Positions 8,722-18,751 of a DNA stretch of 64,000 nt are shown here, in pieces. A model generated the notes under the pieces. That model saw only the letters and a list, made by a program, of their open reading frames with translations. It ran no database searches and was not told the DNA's origin. Source of the DNA: Nostoc piscinale CENA21 (lineage in GTDB: Bacteria > Cyanobacteriota > Cyanobacteriia > Cyanobacteriales > Nostocaceae); NCBI RefSeq assembly GCF_001298445.1, contig NZ_CP012036.1, forward strand, positions 6,201,525-6,265,524, written 5' to 3'. The stretch's first letter is position 1, and each line of letters starts with the position of its first letter. The position numbers and the translations under genes are program-made.

Positions 8722-10296
8722 ATGATCGAAAATCGCATTCTCTACGTTCGCCTTCCTTGTAACCCCATTTTTCCCATTGGGGTGGTTTATCTTTGTGATC
8801 ATGTCCACAAGCTATTCCCGAATATCGAACAGCGCATTTTTGATTTGGGGACAGTCCCGCCTTTAGACTATGCTGCGGCGTTAGATCGCTGTATCGATGA
8901 GTTTAAACCCACGCTACTAGTATTTTCTTGGCGGGATATTCAAATTTATGCCCCTGTTGGTGGACGTGGTGGCAACCCGTTGCAAAACGCTTTTGAATTT
9001 TATTACGCGAAAAATCCCCTCATCAAATTACGTGGGGCTTTGGGCGGGTTACGCATCTTTATTGCCTACTATGTAGAGTTGTGGCGTAACTTGGGATTAA
9101 TCAAGCGCGGCTTAAAACGCGCCCAAAAATATCACACTGATGCGCGTGCAGTGGTTGGCGGTGGTGCAGTCAGCGTATTTTATGAACAGTTGGGTAAAAG
9201 CTTACCTTCCGGCACAATTATTTCTGTGGGCGAAGGCGAAACCTTACTCGAAAAACTCTTGAGTGGTAAAGAATTTCATGATGAACGCTGTTATGTAGTT
9301 GGGGAAGACAAACCACGCCAACGCCTCATTCACGAACAACCCACCCCATTACAAAAAACCGCTTGTAACTACGACTATATCGAAAGCGTCTGGCCAGAGT
9401 TTAACTATTATCTGCAAGACAAAGACTTTTATATCGGTGTGCAAACCAAGCGCGGTTGTCCGCATAACTGCTGCTACTGTGTTTATACCGTGGTGGAAGG
9501 TAAACAAGTACGTATAAATCCTGCCGAGGAAGTTGTAGCGGAAATGCGGCAACTATATAATCGCGGTGTACGTAACTTTTGGTTTACCGATGCCCAATTT
9601 ATTCCAGCGCGGAGATATATCAATGATGCCATTGAATTATTACAGGCGATCGTTGATTCTGGGATGACAGATATTCATTGGGCAGCATACATCAGAGCCG
9701 ATAATTTAACACCCGAATTGTGCGACTTAATGGCCAAAACCGGGATGAACTATTTTGAAATCGGCATTACCAGTGGTTCTCAAGAACTGGTACGCAAAAT
9801 GCGGATGGGCTACAACCTGCGGACTGTCTTACAAAACTGTCGTGATTTAAAAGCAGCCGGGTTTAACGATTTAGTTTCTGTCAATTATTCCTTTAATGTA
9901 ATTGACGAACGTCCCGAAACAATTCGCCAAACCATCGCCTACCACCGCGAACTAGAACGCATTTTTGGTGCAGATAAAGTTGAACCTGCGATTTTCTTTA
10001 TCGGACTGCAACCCCACACCCATTTAGAAGAATATGCCTTTAAAGAAGGCATCCTCAAACCAGGGTACAATCCTATGAGCTTGATGCCGTGGACAGCGAA
10101 AAAACTGCTGTGGAACCCTGAACCCCTCGGTTCTTTTTTTGGTGAAGTCTGCTTACAAGCTTGGCGACAAAATCCCAATGACTTCGGACGAGAAGTTATG
10201 AAGATTTTAGAGGAAAAGCTAGGTTGTGCGGAATTAGAACAAGCACTATCCGCACCAATTGAGCCAAAAGAAAAACTGTTAGCAGGCATATCATAG
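8722..10296 (+). CDS. B12-binding-type radical SAM protein
   Basis: 524 residues. The N-terminal ~200 residues have the cobalamin-binding Rossmann-like layout (ILYVRLPCNPIFPIGVVYL, then VGGGAVSVFY and SVGEGE). The radical SAM core begins near 240 with the [4Fe-4S] motif in KRGCPHNCCYC (CxxxCxxC), followed by YIRADNL and FEIGITSGS strands. The DxHxxG cobalamin motif is not evident, so B12 may not be bound. I recall similar cyanobacterial proteins annotated as linked to photosystem II high-light acclimation; that is recollection, not evidence. The DICT-HD gene follows after 79 bp, possibly cotranscribed. Confidence 0.85.
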   Translation: MIENRILYVRLPCNPIFPIGVVYLCDHVHKLFPNIEQRIFDLGTVPPLDYAAALDRCIDEFKPTLLVFSWRDIQIYAPVGGRGGNPLQNAFEFYYAKNPLIKLRGALGGLRIFIAYYVELWRNLGLIKRGLKRAQKYHTDARAVVGGGAVSVFYEQLGKSLPSGTIISVGEGETLLEKLLSGKEFHDERCYVVGEDKPRQRLIHEQPTPLQKTACNYDYIESVWPEFNYYLQDKDFYIGVQTKRGCPHNCCYCVYTVVEGKQVRINPAEEVVAEMRQLYNRGVRNFWFTDAQFIPARRYINDAIELLQAIVDSGMTDIHWAAYIRADNLTPELCDLMAKTGMNYFEIGITSGSQELVRKMRMGYNLRTVLQNCRDLKAAGFNDLVSVNYSFNVIDERPETIRQTIAYHRELERIFGADKVEPAIFFIGLQPHTHLEEYAFKEGILKPGYNPMSLMPWTAKKLLWNPEPLGSFFGEVCLQAWRQNPNDFGREVMKILEEKLGCAELEQALSAPIEPKEKLLAGIS

Positions 10297-10375
10297 AAGA
10301 CACATTAATAAAGGGATTAGGTATAAAACAACCTTCCCTATTCCCTATTCCCCACTCCCTCACTCCCCACCGCCT

Positions 10376-11770
10376 ATGTTAGAGTCGATTTTACAACAGT
10401 TGGAAACCGCCCATCGCCATAGCACTAGACCAATTCGATTTGGGGTGTATTATAAAAACACTTTAGTTGCTTTGTGTCATGCTCTCGAAGACCACATTTT
10501 AGCTGATCAGGATCAACCCTTGGTAATTACAGCTTTCCAACGTGGTAAATGGTATTTGCAAGAAGCCGAAAGATATGCAGACATAGCTAAATTTAGTCGG
10601 GAAATAGTAATTATGGCTTCACCCGATGCTGGCTTTGCAGAACATCCTACTAGCAAATTACCCAATGTAGACTTAGTAGCCTTAGATTCACCTGATCCGG
10701 TAGCGCAGGAATGGCATTTAATTATTCTGTCACCTGGATACACAGCAATGGTACTTTGTCAAGAATTATCTGAGGCTGATTATGGTGCAGGTGGGCTACC
10801 AGGTTCTGATTTAGAACGGAAATTCTACGGGTTGTGGACTTTTGAACCGGAGTTAGTGAAAGAAACAGCAGAATTAGCGATCGCTCATATTCAAAAATAC
10901 AACCCAGAACTCGCCGCCAAACTCACTACTCATCAACAAGCAATCCAATCTAGTCTTGTTACTCCAGAAGACTTAAGTACAGTAGTCTCTCGCGTTGTTG
11001 ATTACCTACAAACTGGGCAAGAAAACTTATCAACTCCAACAGCATTGCGTCAAAAAGCCTTAGATAGCAACTTGTTATCTAACGAAATTCAGGCATTTTT
11101 GCGGATGGCGCAGTTGATAGATTTAGCAGATATCAACAACCCAATGGCAGCGACGGAAGTTGTCGCCCTTTGTGAAGCGATGGGGCAATTATTAGAACTA
11201 CCAGCTTGGCAAATCAAAAGATTGCGCTTGGCAGGTTTATTACATCGCATAGATCCGCTACAAAAAGCCGAAAGTATTCTGAGTCCAGGAACATCCAGCA
11301 GTTATACAGAACAAGCCCCCAGTTGTCCCTTAACCTGTCCCCTTGTACCTGGCGCACAGGTATTGCGAACTATGCCTAGGCTACGAGCTGTTGCTCAACT
11401 TATCACTCACCAAACCGAGTGGTGGGATGGAACAGGCGAACCCGCAGGTTTAGCCGGCGATGAAATTCCCTTAGAATCCAGAATTTTGGCCTTAGTTGCC
11501 GAGTTTCAATGGCGAGTCAATCAAATTAAATCAGCTAATCAAAGTCGGGAAGAAATATTTGTTCAAGCTTTAGAACAATGCCGACAACAACAATCAACTC
11601 GCTTTGACCCTAAACTAATAGATGCCCTAACTTTGTTAGTCATGGGTTTGCAACAAGGGCTAGACTTACCTGTAATGACAACCAAAGCCAGCAACGGTAT
11701 GTGGTTACTTGATTCGCGCTGGGATAGCCATAGCAAGAGTAGTGAGGAGATTGGTAGTTACCCCCAATGA
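10376..11770 (+). CDS. DICT sensory domain protein with C-terminal HD/HD-GYP-like domain
   Basis: 464 residues. Residues ~1-190 (TRPIRFGVYYKNTLVALCHALED, trimmed here) resemble the DICT domain, a sensory module often paired with cyclic-nucleotide or light signalling in cyanobacteria. Residues ~250-430 resemble an HD-GYP-type domain (LLHRIDP, then LITHQTEWWDGTGEP and RILALVAEF), but the HD pair is degenerate, so phosphodiesterase activity is doubtful. The stop overlaps the next start (ATGA), which implies translational coupling to the pentapeptide protein. Confidence 0.8.
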   Translation: MLESILQQLETAHRHSTRPIRFGVYYKNTLVALCHALEDHILADQDQPLVITAFQRGKWYLQEAERYADIAKFSREIVIMASPDAGFAEHPTSKLPNVDLVALDSPDPVAQEWHLIILSPGYTAMVLCQELSEADYGAGGLPGSDLERKFYGLWTFEPELVKETAELAIAHIQKYNPELAAKLTTHQQAIQSSLVTPEDLSTVVSRVVDYLQTGQENLSTPTALRQKALDSNLLSNEIQAFLRMAQLIDLADINNPMAATEVVALCEAMGQLLELPAWQIKRLRLAGLLHRIDPLQKAESILSPGTSSSYTEQAPSCPLTCPLVPGAQVLRTMPRLRAVAQLITHQTEWWDGTGEPAGLAGDEIPLESRILALVAEFQWRVNQIKSANQSREEIFVQALEQCRQQQSTRFDPKLIDALTLLVMGLQQGLDLPVMTTKASNGMWLLDSRWDSHSKSSEEIGSYPQ

Positions 11771-12405
11771 ACATTGAAGCTATTAAATCAGGAACCCTTA
11801 AACAACTCCCAGGGGTAAATTTAGAAGACGAGGAACTCTGTAAACTCGATTTAAGCCGGATTAATTTTGCAGGTGCTACTCTAGTTGGCACTAATTTTAG
11901 GGGTTCCAAGCTGGAAGGCGGACACTTAGAAGGAGCCAATTTAATGGGGGCGAACCTGCAAGAAACTGACTTGCGGGCGAATTTGATGGGCGCAAACTTG
12001 ATGCAAGCCGACTTAACCAGTGCTGACTTGCGCGGTAGTAATTTACGCGGCGCTAACCTCATGGGCGCAACCCTGAGTGATGTCTCGTTAGCAGGTGCTT
12101 TTTTAAGTGGTGCGAATTTGATGAACGTCAACTTACAAGGCGTTGATTTGCGCGGTGCTGACTTGCGTGGTGCTAACTTGACTGGAGCAAATCTCAAAGG
12201 CGCAGACTTAAGCCGCGCTGACTTACAAGGAACACTGTTGAGTGAGGCAAATCTGGAAGAGGCTGATTTGCGGGGGGCAAATTTAGCGGGGGCAAATTTT
12301 ACAGGTGCGAACTTATTATGTGCAGAGTTAGAAGGGGCAAATTTAAGCGGAGTTAAGTTAGACAAAGCTTGTTTAGTGGGTACAGTTATTGAGAAGGGTT
12401 TGTAA
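11767..12405 (+). CDS. Pentapeptide-repeat protein
   Basis: 212 residues, almost all A(D/N)LxG-type pentapeptides from residue ~35 on (for example GANLMGANLQ, ADLRGADLRG), predicting a right-handed quadrilateral beta-helix. About 33 tandem units. It overlaps the DICT-HD gene by 4 bp (ATGA), so the two are probably coexpressed and may interact. The repeats force a strong base pattern, which creates a long spurious frame on the other strand. Specific role unknown. Confidence 0.92.
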   Translation: MNIEAIKSGTLKQLPGVNLEDEELCKLDLSRINFAGATLVGTNFRGSKLEGGHLEGANLMGANLQETDLRANLMGANLMQADLTSADLRGSNLRGANLMGATLSDVSLAGAFLSGANLMNVNLQGVDLRGADLRGANLTGANLKGADLSRADLQGTLLSEANLEEADLRGANLAGANFTGANLLCAELEGANLSGVKLDKACLVGTVIEKGL

Positions 12406-12571
12406 TGACTAAAAATTCAATTCTGAAGTTTTAAAAGTTGGTCTATTGACTACAAAGAAAGCTGTAAATATTCTCCAGCTGCAATCCTCTTCATTTTTCA
12501 ACCTCTATAGTTAAGTTCATAAGCTGTAAAGGTATTGTAGTAAAAGGATTCCTGGATAAAACAAACTTTAT

Positions 12572-13771
12572 ATGACCTCTGTTGATTCTAGCAAGCATAC
12601 AAAAGCCAAAGCCTTAAAACCCGGTAGCCGTCGCCCTGCTAAAGAACTGTGCAGCGAATGTGGACTATGTGATACATACTATATTCACTATGTCAAGGAA
12701 GCTTGTGCGTTTATCACCCAGCAGATAGACACCCTCGAAACCCAAGCCCACAGTCGTTCGCGCAATCTCGACAACCCGGATGAACTTTACTTTGGCGTGC
12801 ATCAAGAAATGATGGCAGCGCGGAAACAACAGCCCATCGAAGGCGCACAATGGACAGGGATAGTTAGCAGTATTGCCATAGAAATGCTAAATAGTGGCTT
12901 AGTGGAAGGCGTTGTCTGCGTTCAAAATACCAAAGAAGACCGCTTTCAACCTATGCCTGTGATTGCTCGCACTCCAGAAGAAATACTGGCAGCACGAGTA
13001 AATAAACCAACACTCTCCCCCAACCTTTCCATCTTGGAAGAAGTAGAAAAATCAGGGATGAAGCGACTATTAGTAATTGGTGTTGGTTGCCAAATTCAAG
13101 CACTCCGGGCAGTAGAAAAGAAACTCGGTCTAGAAAAGTTATACGTATTAGGTACACCTTGCGTAGATAATGTCACCCGCGCCGGACTGCAAAAATTCTT
13201 AGAAACCACCAGCCGATCGCCTGAGACAGTAGTACACTACGAATTCATGCAAGACTTCCGCATTCACTTTAAACACGAAGATGGTTCAATTGAGAAAGTC
13301 CCCTTCTTTGGCTTAAAAACCAACCAACTCAAAGATGTCTTCGCACCCTCTTGTATGAGTTGCTTTGATTACGTCAACTCCCTAGCTGATTTAGTCGTTG
13401 GTTACATGGGCGCACCCTTCGGCTGGCAATGGATTGTAGTCAGAAATGATACAGGCAAAGAAATGCTGGACTTGGTGAAAGACCAGATAAACACCCAACC
13501 TGTAATGTCTCAAGGAAACCGCAAAGAAGCTGTACAACAAGGGATTCCGGCTTATGACAAAGGCGTAACCTTACCGATGTGGGTGGCAAAAATGATGGGT
13601 GTGGTGATTGATAAAATCGGCCCCAAAGGTTTGGAATATGCGCGGTTCTCGATTGATTCGCACTTTACAAGGAATTACTTGTATGTGAAGCGGAATCATC
13701 CTGAGAAGTTGGAGGCGCATGTGCCGGAGTTTGGTAAACGGATTGTTGGGCAGTATAAGTTACCGGAATGA
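12572..13771 (+). CDS. bciB: Cyanobacterial-type divinyl (proto)chlorophyllide 8-vinyl reductase, FrhB family
   Basis: 399 residues of the F420-hydrogenase beta-subunit family. Cysteines for Fe-S clusters are in LCSECGLCD (residues ~27-34) and PSCMSCFD (~259-264); a further pair is in VGCQIQAL and GTPCVDN. In cyanobacteria this family (Synechocystis slr1923 type) reduces the 8-vinyl group of divinyl chlorophyll precursors using ferredoxin, probably with FAD. Related enzymes reduce 7-hydroxymethyl chlorophyll in plants. Length and the conserved C-terminus (YVKRNHPEK) fit a full-length enzyme. Single gene, ended by a hairpin shared with the converging gene. Confidence 0.88.
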   Translation: MTSVDSSKHTKAKALKPGSRRPAKELCSECGLCDTYYIHYVKEACAFITQQIDTLETQAHSRSRNLDNPDELYFGVHQEMMAARKQQPIEGAQWTGIVSSIAIEMLNSGLVEGVVCVQNTKEDRFQPMPVIARTPEEILAARVNKPTLSPNLSILEEVEKSGMKRLLVIGVGCQIQALRAVEKKLGLEKLYVLGTPCVDNVTRAGLQKFLETTSRSPETVVHYEFMQDFRIHFKHEDGSIEKVPFFGLKTNQLKDVFAPSCMSCFDYVNSLADLVVGYMGAPFGWQWIVVRNDTGKEMLDLVKDQINTQPVMSQGNRKEAVQQGIPAYDKGVTLPMWVAKMMGVVIDKIGPKGLEYARFSIDSHFTRNYLYVKRNHPEKLEAHVPEFGKRIVGQYKLPE

Positions 13772-13827
13772 TGTTTCGCGCAAGACGCAAAACATCTCTT
13801 TGTGCCTTTGCGCCTTTGCGCGAAACA
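13772..13827. terminator. Hairpin between converging genes
   Basis: Arms TGTTTCGCGCAA (13772-13783) and TTGCGCGAAACA (13816-13827) are perfect complements with a 32-nt loop. It begins right after the bciB stop and ends 3 bp before the stop of the converging gene. It is probably a two-way terminator built from a dispersed GCGCGAAACA repeat. Confidence 0.65.
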
Positions 13828-13830
13828 ATT

Positions 13831-15060
13831 CTAAGCTTCTCCTACAGCGTCAATCGCCGCCTCTAGGGCGATCGCTACATGAGTCCAATGCGTCCCCCCT
13901 TGGCAATAAACTATGTAAGGCTCCCGCAAAGGCCCATCCGCCGAAAATTCCAAGGTACTCCCCTCAATAAACGTTCCCCCAGCCATCACGACTTTACTCT
14001 CATACCCAGGCATAGCATCAGGTATAGGGTCAAGATAAGAACCCACGGGGGAATTTTGCTGCACCGCCTTACAAAAAGCGATTAATTTTTTCGCTGAACC
14101 CAGCTTAATTGCTTGAATTACATCTCCACGAGGCGCAAGGGGCGCAGGATTCACCGGATAACCAAGCTTGTCAAAAACGTAACCAGTTAAGAAAGTTCCC
14201 TTCATCGCCTCACCTACCATCTGCGGCGATAAAAATAAGCCTTGGAATAACAAGCGATTTTGGTCAAAAGTCGCACCACCGTAACTACCTATACCGGGTG
14301 CAGTCAGGCGACAGGCAGCAGCTTCTACCAAATCAGCCCGACCAGCCACGTAACCGCCTGCGATAACAATTGTCCCACCAGGATTTTTAATTAAGGAACC
14401 CGCCATTAAATCAGCACCAACATGGGTGGGTTCTTGGGTTTCGATAAATTCGCCGTAGCAGTTATCAACGAAGCAAACAGTATCGGGATTTTGCTGCTTG
14501 ACGATATGCACAATCTTTTCAATATCCGCAATCGATAAGCTAGGCCGCCACGAATAGCCGCAAGAACGTTGAATTAACACTAAACGAGTGTTAAGAGTAA
14601 CACTACAACTTAACGCTTGCCAATCAATAGTTCCTGCTAAAGTTAGCTCCAATTGGCGGTATTTTATGCCAAACTCAATAAGGGAGCCTTGGCCTTCACC
14701 CCGTAACCCAATAACTTCTTCAAGCGTATCGTAGGGAGAGCCGACCACTGCTAACATTTCATCACCAGGACGGAGTACACCATAAAGGGCGCAAGCGATC
14801 GCGTGAGTTCCCGATACAAACTGCACTCGCACGGCTGCGGCTTCTGCACCCATTACTTCCGCAAAAACTTTATCTAAAGTTTCTCGTCCTAAATCATCAT
14901 GACCATAGCCACTCACACTGGCAAAGTGGTGCGCTCCTACGCGCTGATTACGAAAGCCATCCAGGACTCTTTTTAGATTATGCTTGACCTGAGCGTCAAT
15001 TCCAGAAAAAATCTCTAACAGTGCCTGTTCTGCTTGCCGCAGCTGTTCCAAGCTGTTCAT
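13831..15060 (-). CDS. PLP-dependent methionine gamma-lyase-like / aluminium-resistance family protein
   Basis: 409 residues from ATG 15060, chosen because GAGGA lies 6 nt upstream; an in-frame ATG at 15072 is the alternative. The fold-type-I PLP layout is clear: FVSGTHAIACALYGVL (cofactor phosphate region), VCFVDNCYGEF (Asp for the pyridine nitrogen) and LIKNPGG with the likely Schiff-base Lys. Proteins of this family are annotated as methionine gamma-lyase or aluminium resistance proteins; the true substrate is not known. It converges on bciB. Confidence 0.85.
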   Translation of the reverse strand: MNSLEQLRQAEQALLEIFSGIDAQVKHNLKRVLDGFRNQRVGAHHFASVSGYGHDDLGRETLDKVFAEVMGAEAAAVRVQFVSGTHAIACALYGVLRPGDEMLAVVGSPYDTLEEVIGLRGEGQGSLIEFGIKYRQLELTLAGTIDWQALSCSVTLNTRLVLIQRSCGYSWRPSLSIADIEKIVHIVKQQNPDTVCFVDNCYGEFIETQEPTHVGADLMAGSLIKNPGGTIVIAGGYVAGRADLVEAAACRLTAPGIGSYGGATFDQNRLLFQGLFLSPQMVGEAMKGTFLTGYVFDKLGYPVNPAPLAPRGDVIQAIKLGSAKKLIAFCKAVQQNSPVGSYLDPIPDAMPGYESKVVMAGGTFIEGSTLEFSADGPLREPYIVYCQGGTHWTHVAIALEAAIDAVGEA

Positions 15061-15148
15061 TAATGTCCTCATTAAATAAAAAAATTATAAATGTGCGGAT
15101 TGTGCGATCGCGCAGATTAGGCTGAACAATTTCAATACAGGTTACTGC

Positions 15149-15967
15149 ATGACAATTGCTACTTCCACTAAACCTCAAATCAATTGGGTAAATACCCTAT
15201 TTTTCGTTGGTCTCCACATCGGCGCTTTATTTGCCTTTGTTCCTAGCAACTTTAGCTGGACGGCAGTTGGTGTGGCTTTATTACTTTACTGGGTAACTGG
15301 TGGTCTAGGTATTACCCTAGGTTTTCACCGTCTAGTTACTCACCGCAGTTTTCAAACGCCCAAATGGCTGGAATATCTCTTGGTGTTCTTCGGGACATTA
15401 GCCTGTCAAGGAGGGCCAATTGAGTGGGTCGGTACACACCGCATTCATCATTTATATTCTGATACTGACCCCGATCCCCATGATTCCAATAAAGGCTTTT
15501 GGTGGAGCCACATGGGTTGGCTAATTCACAAATGCCCTGCTCATGCGGACATTCCTCGCTTTACCAAAGATATTGCCGAAGACCCAGTCTATCAGTTTTT
15601 AGAAAAATATTTTATTCTCATCCAATTTGCTCTAGGTTTTCTATTGTTGTTTTTGGGTGGCTGGCCGTTCGTTATTTGGGGCATTTTTGTTCGCATTGTT
15701 TGGGTTTACCACTGCACCTGGTTAGTGAACAGTGCAACCCATAAATTTGGCTACCGCAGTCATGAATCTGGGGATAACTCAACTAACTGTTGGTGGGTAG
15801 CTTTACTCGTTTTTGGCGAAGGCTGGCACAACAACCACCATGCTTTTCAATACTCAGCCCGTCACGGTTTGGAATGGTGGGAAATCGACTTGACCTGGAT
15901 GACAATTCAATTTTTGCAACTCTTCGGTCTAGCCAAAAATGTAAAACTTGCAGACAAAAAGCAGTAA
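15149..15967 (+). CDS. desC: Acyl-lipid delta-9 desaturase DesC
   Basis: 272 residues, typical length for cyanobacterial DesC. Three histidine boxes for the di-iron site: HRLVTH (HX4H), HRIHH (HX2HH) and HNNHH (HX2HH). Four membrane helices flank them. It introduces the first double bond (delta-9) into glycerolipid acyl chains in membranes. It heads a same-strand run with desA and desB, the usual Nostocales order, each with its own long leader, so separate cold-responsive promoters are possible. Confidence 0.94.
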   Translation: MTIATSTKPQINWVNTLFFVGLHIGALFAFVPSNFSWTAVGVALLLYWVTGGLGITLGFHRLVTHRSFQTPKWLEYLLVFFGTLACQGGPIEWVGTHRIHHLYSDTDPDPHDSNKGFWWSHMGWLIHKCPAHADIPRFTKDIAEDPVYQFLEKYFILIQFALGFLLLFLGGWPFVIWGIFVRIVWVYHCTWLVNSATHKFGYRSHESGDNSTNCWWVALLVFGEGWHNNHHAFQYSARHGLEWWEIDLTWMTIQFLQLFGLAKNVKLADKKQ

Positions 15968-16254
15968 TTCGTTTATCATTTGTCATTAGTCATTGGTCTA
16001 CCAATGATTAATGACAAAGGAATTTCTCATATCCATTCGTCAAATAATTCTGGATTTTAGATGTTGGATTGACCTCACAGATAAATTGGTAATTTTACCA
16101 TTAAAAAACTATTGGTCAATTCTATTCAAAAGCTTCTTACTTCTGTGCATAGGTAGCTAAAGTTGCTATAATCCAGAGCGTTAATTCAAAAATTTTTTAC
16201 TACAAGTTACTTTTATGTGACTTGGTGGAGGAGTTTGTTGTTTTTTAGGTTTTC

Positions 16255-17307
16255 ATGACTACATCAATCATCAAGACGCAAGCCATAAATCAAGACCTTA
16301 GTAATTCCCAACTAAGGCTCAAAGATATTATCAAAACTTTGCCAAAAGAATGTTTTCAGCAGAATAGACGTAAAGCTTGGACACAAGTTTTCTTCAATGT
16401 TTTGATGGTAGGTTTAGGCTACTATAGTTTGGCAATTTCTCCCTGGTTTCTGTTGCCTCTTGCCTGGATTTTTACAGGGACTGCTTTAACAGGTTTTTTT
16501 GTAATTGGACATGACTGCGGTCATCGTTCATTTGCTAAAAGACGCTGGGTAAATGATTTAGTAGGGCATATATTTATGATGCCCCTGATCTACCCTTTTC
16601 ACAGTTGGCGGATTAAGCATAATCATCACCATAAACATACCAACAAGTTAGATGAAGATAATGCTTGGCATCCCATCCGACCAGAAGTTTTTGCCAATTG
16701 GGGTAAAACTCGTCAATCTGCTTTTGAATTATTCATGAAAAGGCGGCTGTGGTGGGTAGGTTCCATTGGACATTGGGCTGTTGTGCATTTTGATTGGCGC
16801 AACTTTAAAGTTAAAGACCAAGGAAGTATTAAACTTTCAGTTGCTGTCGTAGCAATTTTTGCAGCAGTTGTGTTTCCTACTCTTATCGCTACAACGGGGA
16901 TTTGGGGATTTATCAAATTCTGGTTTATACCTTGGATGGTATACCATTTCTGGATGAGTACCTTCACCATTGTTCACCACACTTTCCCAGATGTTCCATT
17001 TGACAAAGCCAGCAAATGGAATGAAGCAATGGCGCAGCTATTTGGTACTATTCATTGTGATTACCCCCGGTGGGTAGAGTTCCTTTGCCACGATATTAAC
17101 GTTCACGTCCCACATCACATTTCTACTGCTATCCCCTCTTATAATTTACGCCTAGCTTATAGCAGCATTAAGGAAAATTGGGGAAATTATTTGCATGATG
17201 AATTTAAGTTTTCTTGGCCTTTAATGAAACAAATTACAGACCAATGTCAACTTTATATCACCGATGAGGGTTATCAAACTTTTAACGAATATTACGCAGG
17301 TAAATAA
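16255..17307 (+). CDS. desA: Acyl-lipid delta-12 desaturase DesA
   Basis: 350 residues. Histidine boxes HDCGH, HNHHH and HVPHH with two hydrophobic pairs of helices. DesA converts oleoyl to linoleoyl chains on membrane lipids, using ferredoxin. A clear ribosome-binding site GGAGGAG lies at 16226-16232, though spaced rather far (~23 nt) from the ATG, so a start-proximal weaker site may be used. The 287-bp leader contains short tandem repeats (gtcattagtcatt). Confidence 0.95.
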   Translation: MTTSIIKTQAINQDLSNSQLRLKDIIKTLPKECFQQNRRKAWTQVFFNVLMVGLGYYSLAISPWFLLPLAWIFTGTALTGFFVIGHDCGHRSFAKRRWVNDLVGHIFMMPLIYPFHSWRIKHNHHHKHTNKLDEDNAWHPIRPEVFANWGKTRQSAFELFMKRRLWWVGSIGHWAVVHFDWRNFKVKDQGSIKLSVAVVAIFAAVVFPTLIATTGIWGFIKFWFIPWMVYHFWMSTFTIVHHTFPDVPFDKASKWNEAMAQLFGTIHCDYPRWVEFLCHDINVHVPHHISTAIPSYNLRLAYSSIKENWGNYLHDEFKFSWPLMKQITDQCQLYITDEGYQTFNEYYAGK

Positions 17308-17534
17308 ACCAAAATTCAGCTAAAATATCGCTGAATTAATCTCAGCTCATACAAACAAGGTGGCGAGGTTATTTGTCTGCGAATTAAATCATTCTGGCAA
17401 TTCTCTATAAATTTAGTGATTGTTCGGTGAATTGCCAGATATTTTGTCTTGCGTCTATATCATCAACGCAAGTATCCCAGAGGGGAAGGAAAACCTCTAA
17501 CACAGTTCGACTTTATTTTTCATCAAAGAATCAA

Positions 17535-18602
17535 GTGCAAACACCTACTATCCAGTTCGGCAGTTCTCGTGTCAATCAAGCTTCTGAGGATACAACTAAA
17601 CTGCCATTTACTCTTCAGGATTTAAAAGCCGCTATCCCAGAGGAATGTTTTCAACCCAACGTCAGTAAATCACTGTTTTATTTCTTTCGTGACATTCTGA
17701 TTATTGGTTCACTTTATGCAGTAGCACATTATCTTGATTCTTGGTACTTTTGGCCTATTTTCTGGTTAATGCAAGGCACAATGTTTTGGGCTTTGTTTGT
17801 TGTTGGTCATGACTGCGGACATCAATCTTTTTCTAAGCATAAATGGCTCAACGATTTAATTGGCCATTTATCTCATACTCCAATACTAGTGCCTTATCAC
17901 GGCTGGCGCATCAGCCATAGGACACATCATAAAAATACTGGCAATATCGATAATGATGAAAGCTGGTATCCTGTGAGTGAATCACAGTATAAAGAAATGC
18001 CACTGGCGCAGAAAATAGGTCGATATTATTTATTTTTATTGGCTTATCCAGTCTATTTATTTAAGCGTTCCCCTAATAAAGAAGGCTCTCATTTTTCACC
18101 TAATAGCCCACTCTTCAAAAAATCAGAGAAATGGGACGTAATCACTAGCACTGTACTCTGGATTGGGATGGTAGGTCTGTTAGGTTTCCTCACCTATCAA
18201 TGGGGTTGGATGTGGTTGTTGAAATACTACGCTGCACCTTACATTGTGTTTGTGGTTTGGTTAGATTTAGTAACATTTCTACATCACACTGAACCTGATA
18301 TTCCTTGGTATCGTGGTGATGATTGGACTTTTCTCAAAGGTGCAATTTCGAGTATTGATCGCAATTATGGTTTGGTTAATCATATCCATCACGATATAGG
18401 TACTCACGTTGCCCATCATATTTTCTTGAATATTCCTCACTACAATTTATTGAAGGCGACTGAAGCCATCAAACCTGTGATGGGTGAATATTACCGCAAG
18501 TCTGAAGAACCAATTTGGAAGGCTTTATGGCGTTCTTGTGTTAGCTGTCATTTTGTCCCTGATACTGGCAGTAAGATTTATTACACCTCTAATCATCATT
18601 AA
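17535..18602 (+). CDS. desB: Acyl-lipid omega-3 (delta-15) desaturase DesB
   Basis: 355 residues if translation starts at GTG 17535 (VQTPTIQFGSS). The frame is open back to 17427, but the extra 36 residues (MNCQIFCLAS...) look non-coding and the shorter form fits the known DesB length of ~359. Boxes HDCGH, HRTHH and HVAHH are intact. It makes omega-3 trienoic lipids from linoleoyl chains, completing the desC-desA-desB route. An intrinsic terminator follows at 18689. Confidence 0.92.
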   Translation: MQTPTIQFGSSRVNQASEDTTKLPFTLQDLKAAIPEECFQPNVSKSLFYFFRDILIIGSLYAVAHYLDSWYFWPIFWLMQGTMFWALFVVGHDCGHQSFSKHKWLNDLIGHLSHTPILVPYHGWRISHRTHHKNTGNIDNDESWYPVSESQYKEMPLAQKIGRYYLFLLAYPVYLFKRSPNKEGSHFSPNSPLFKKSEKWDVITSTVLWIGMVGLLGFLTYQWGWMWLLKYYAAPYIVFVVWLDLVTFLHHTEPDIPWYRGDDWTFLKGAISSIDRNYGLVNHIHHDIGTHVAHHIFLNIPHYNLLKATEAIKPVMGEYYRKSEEPIWKALWRSCVSCHFVPDTGSKIYYTSNHH

Positions 18603-18688
18603 AGAAGAATTCAGAAGTCAGGAGTTTTTTACCCTGCGGGAAGCTAACACAAAAGAAGGGGATTCTGACCCTTCCTAAACAATTGTTC

Positions 18689-18721
18689 AAATACCCGACT
18701 TTTTAGAAAAGTCGGGTATTT
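18689..18721 (+). terminator. Terminator after desB
   Basis: Stem AAATACCCGAC/GTCGGGTATTT with loop TTTTTAGAAAA. The ACCCGACTT core is reused at 49828-49860. Confidence 0.85.
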
Positions 18722-18751
18722 ACTATCTATCGAAATTTGTGTAATGGACTA

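Noticed and set aside
11640..12365. 241-codon minus-strand frame (FAPxKxAP repeats)
   Set aside because: Antisense artefact of the pentapeptide repeats; its periodic Ala-Pro text mirrors A(D/N)LxG codons.
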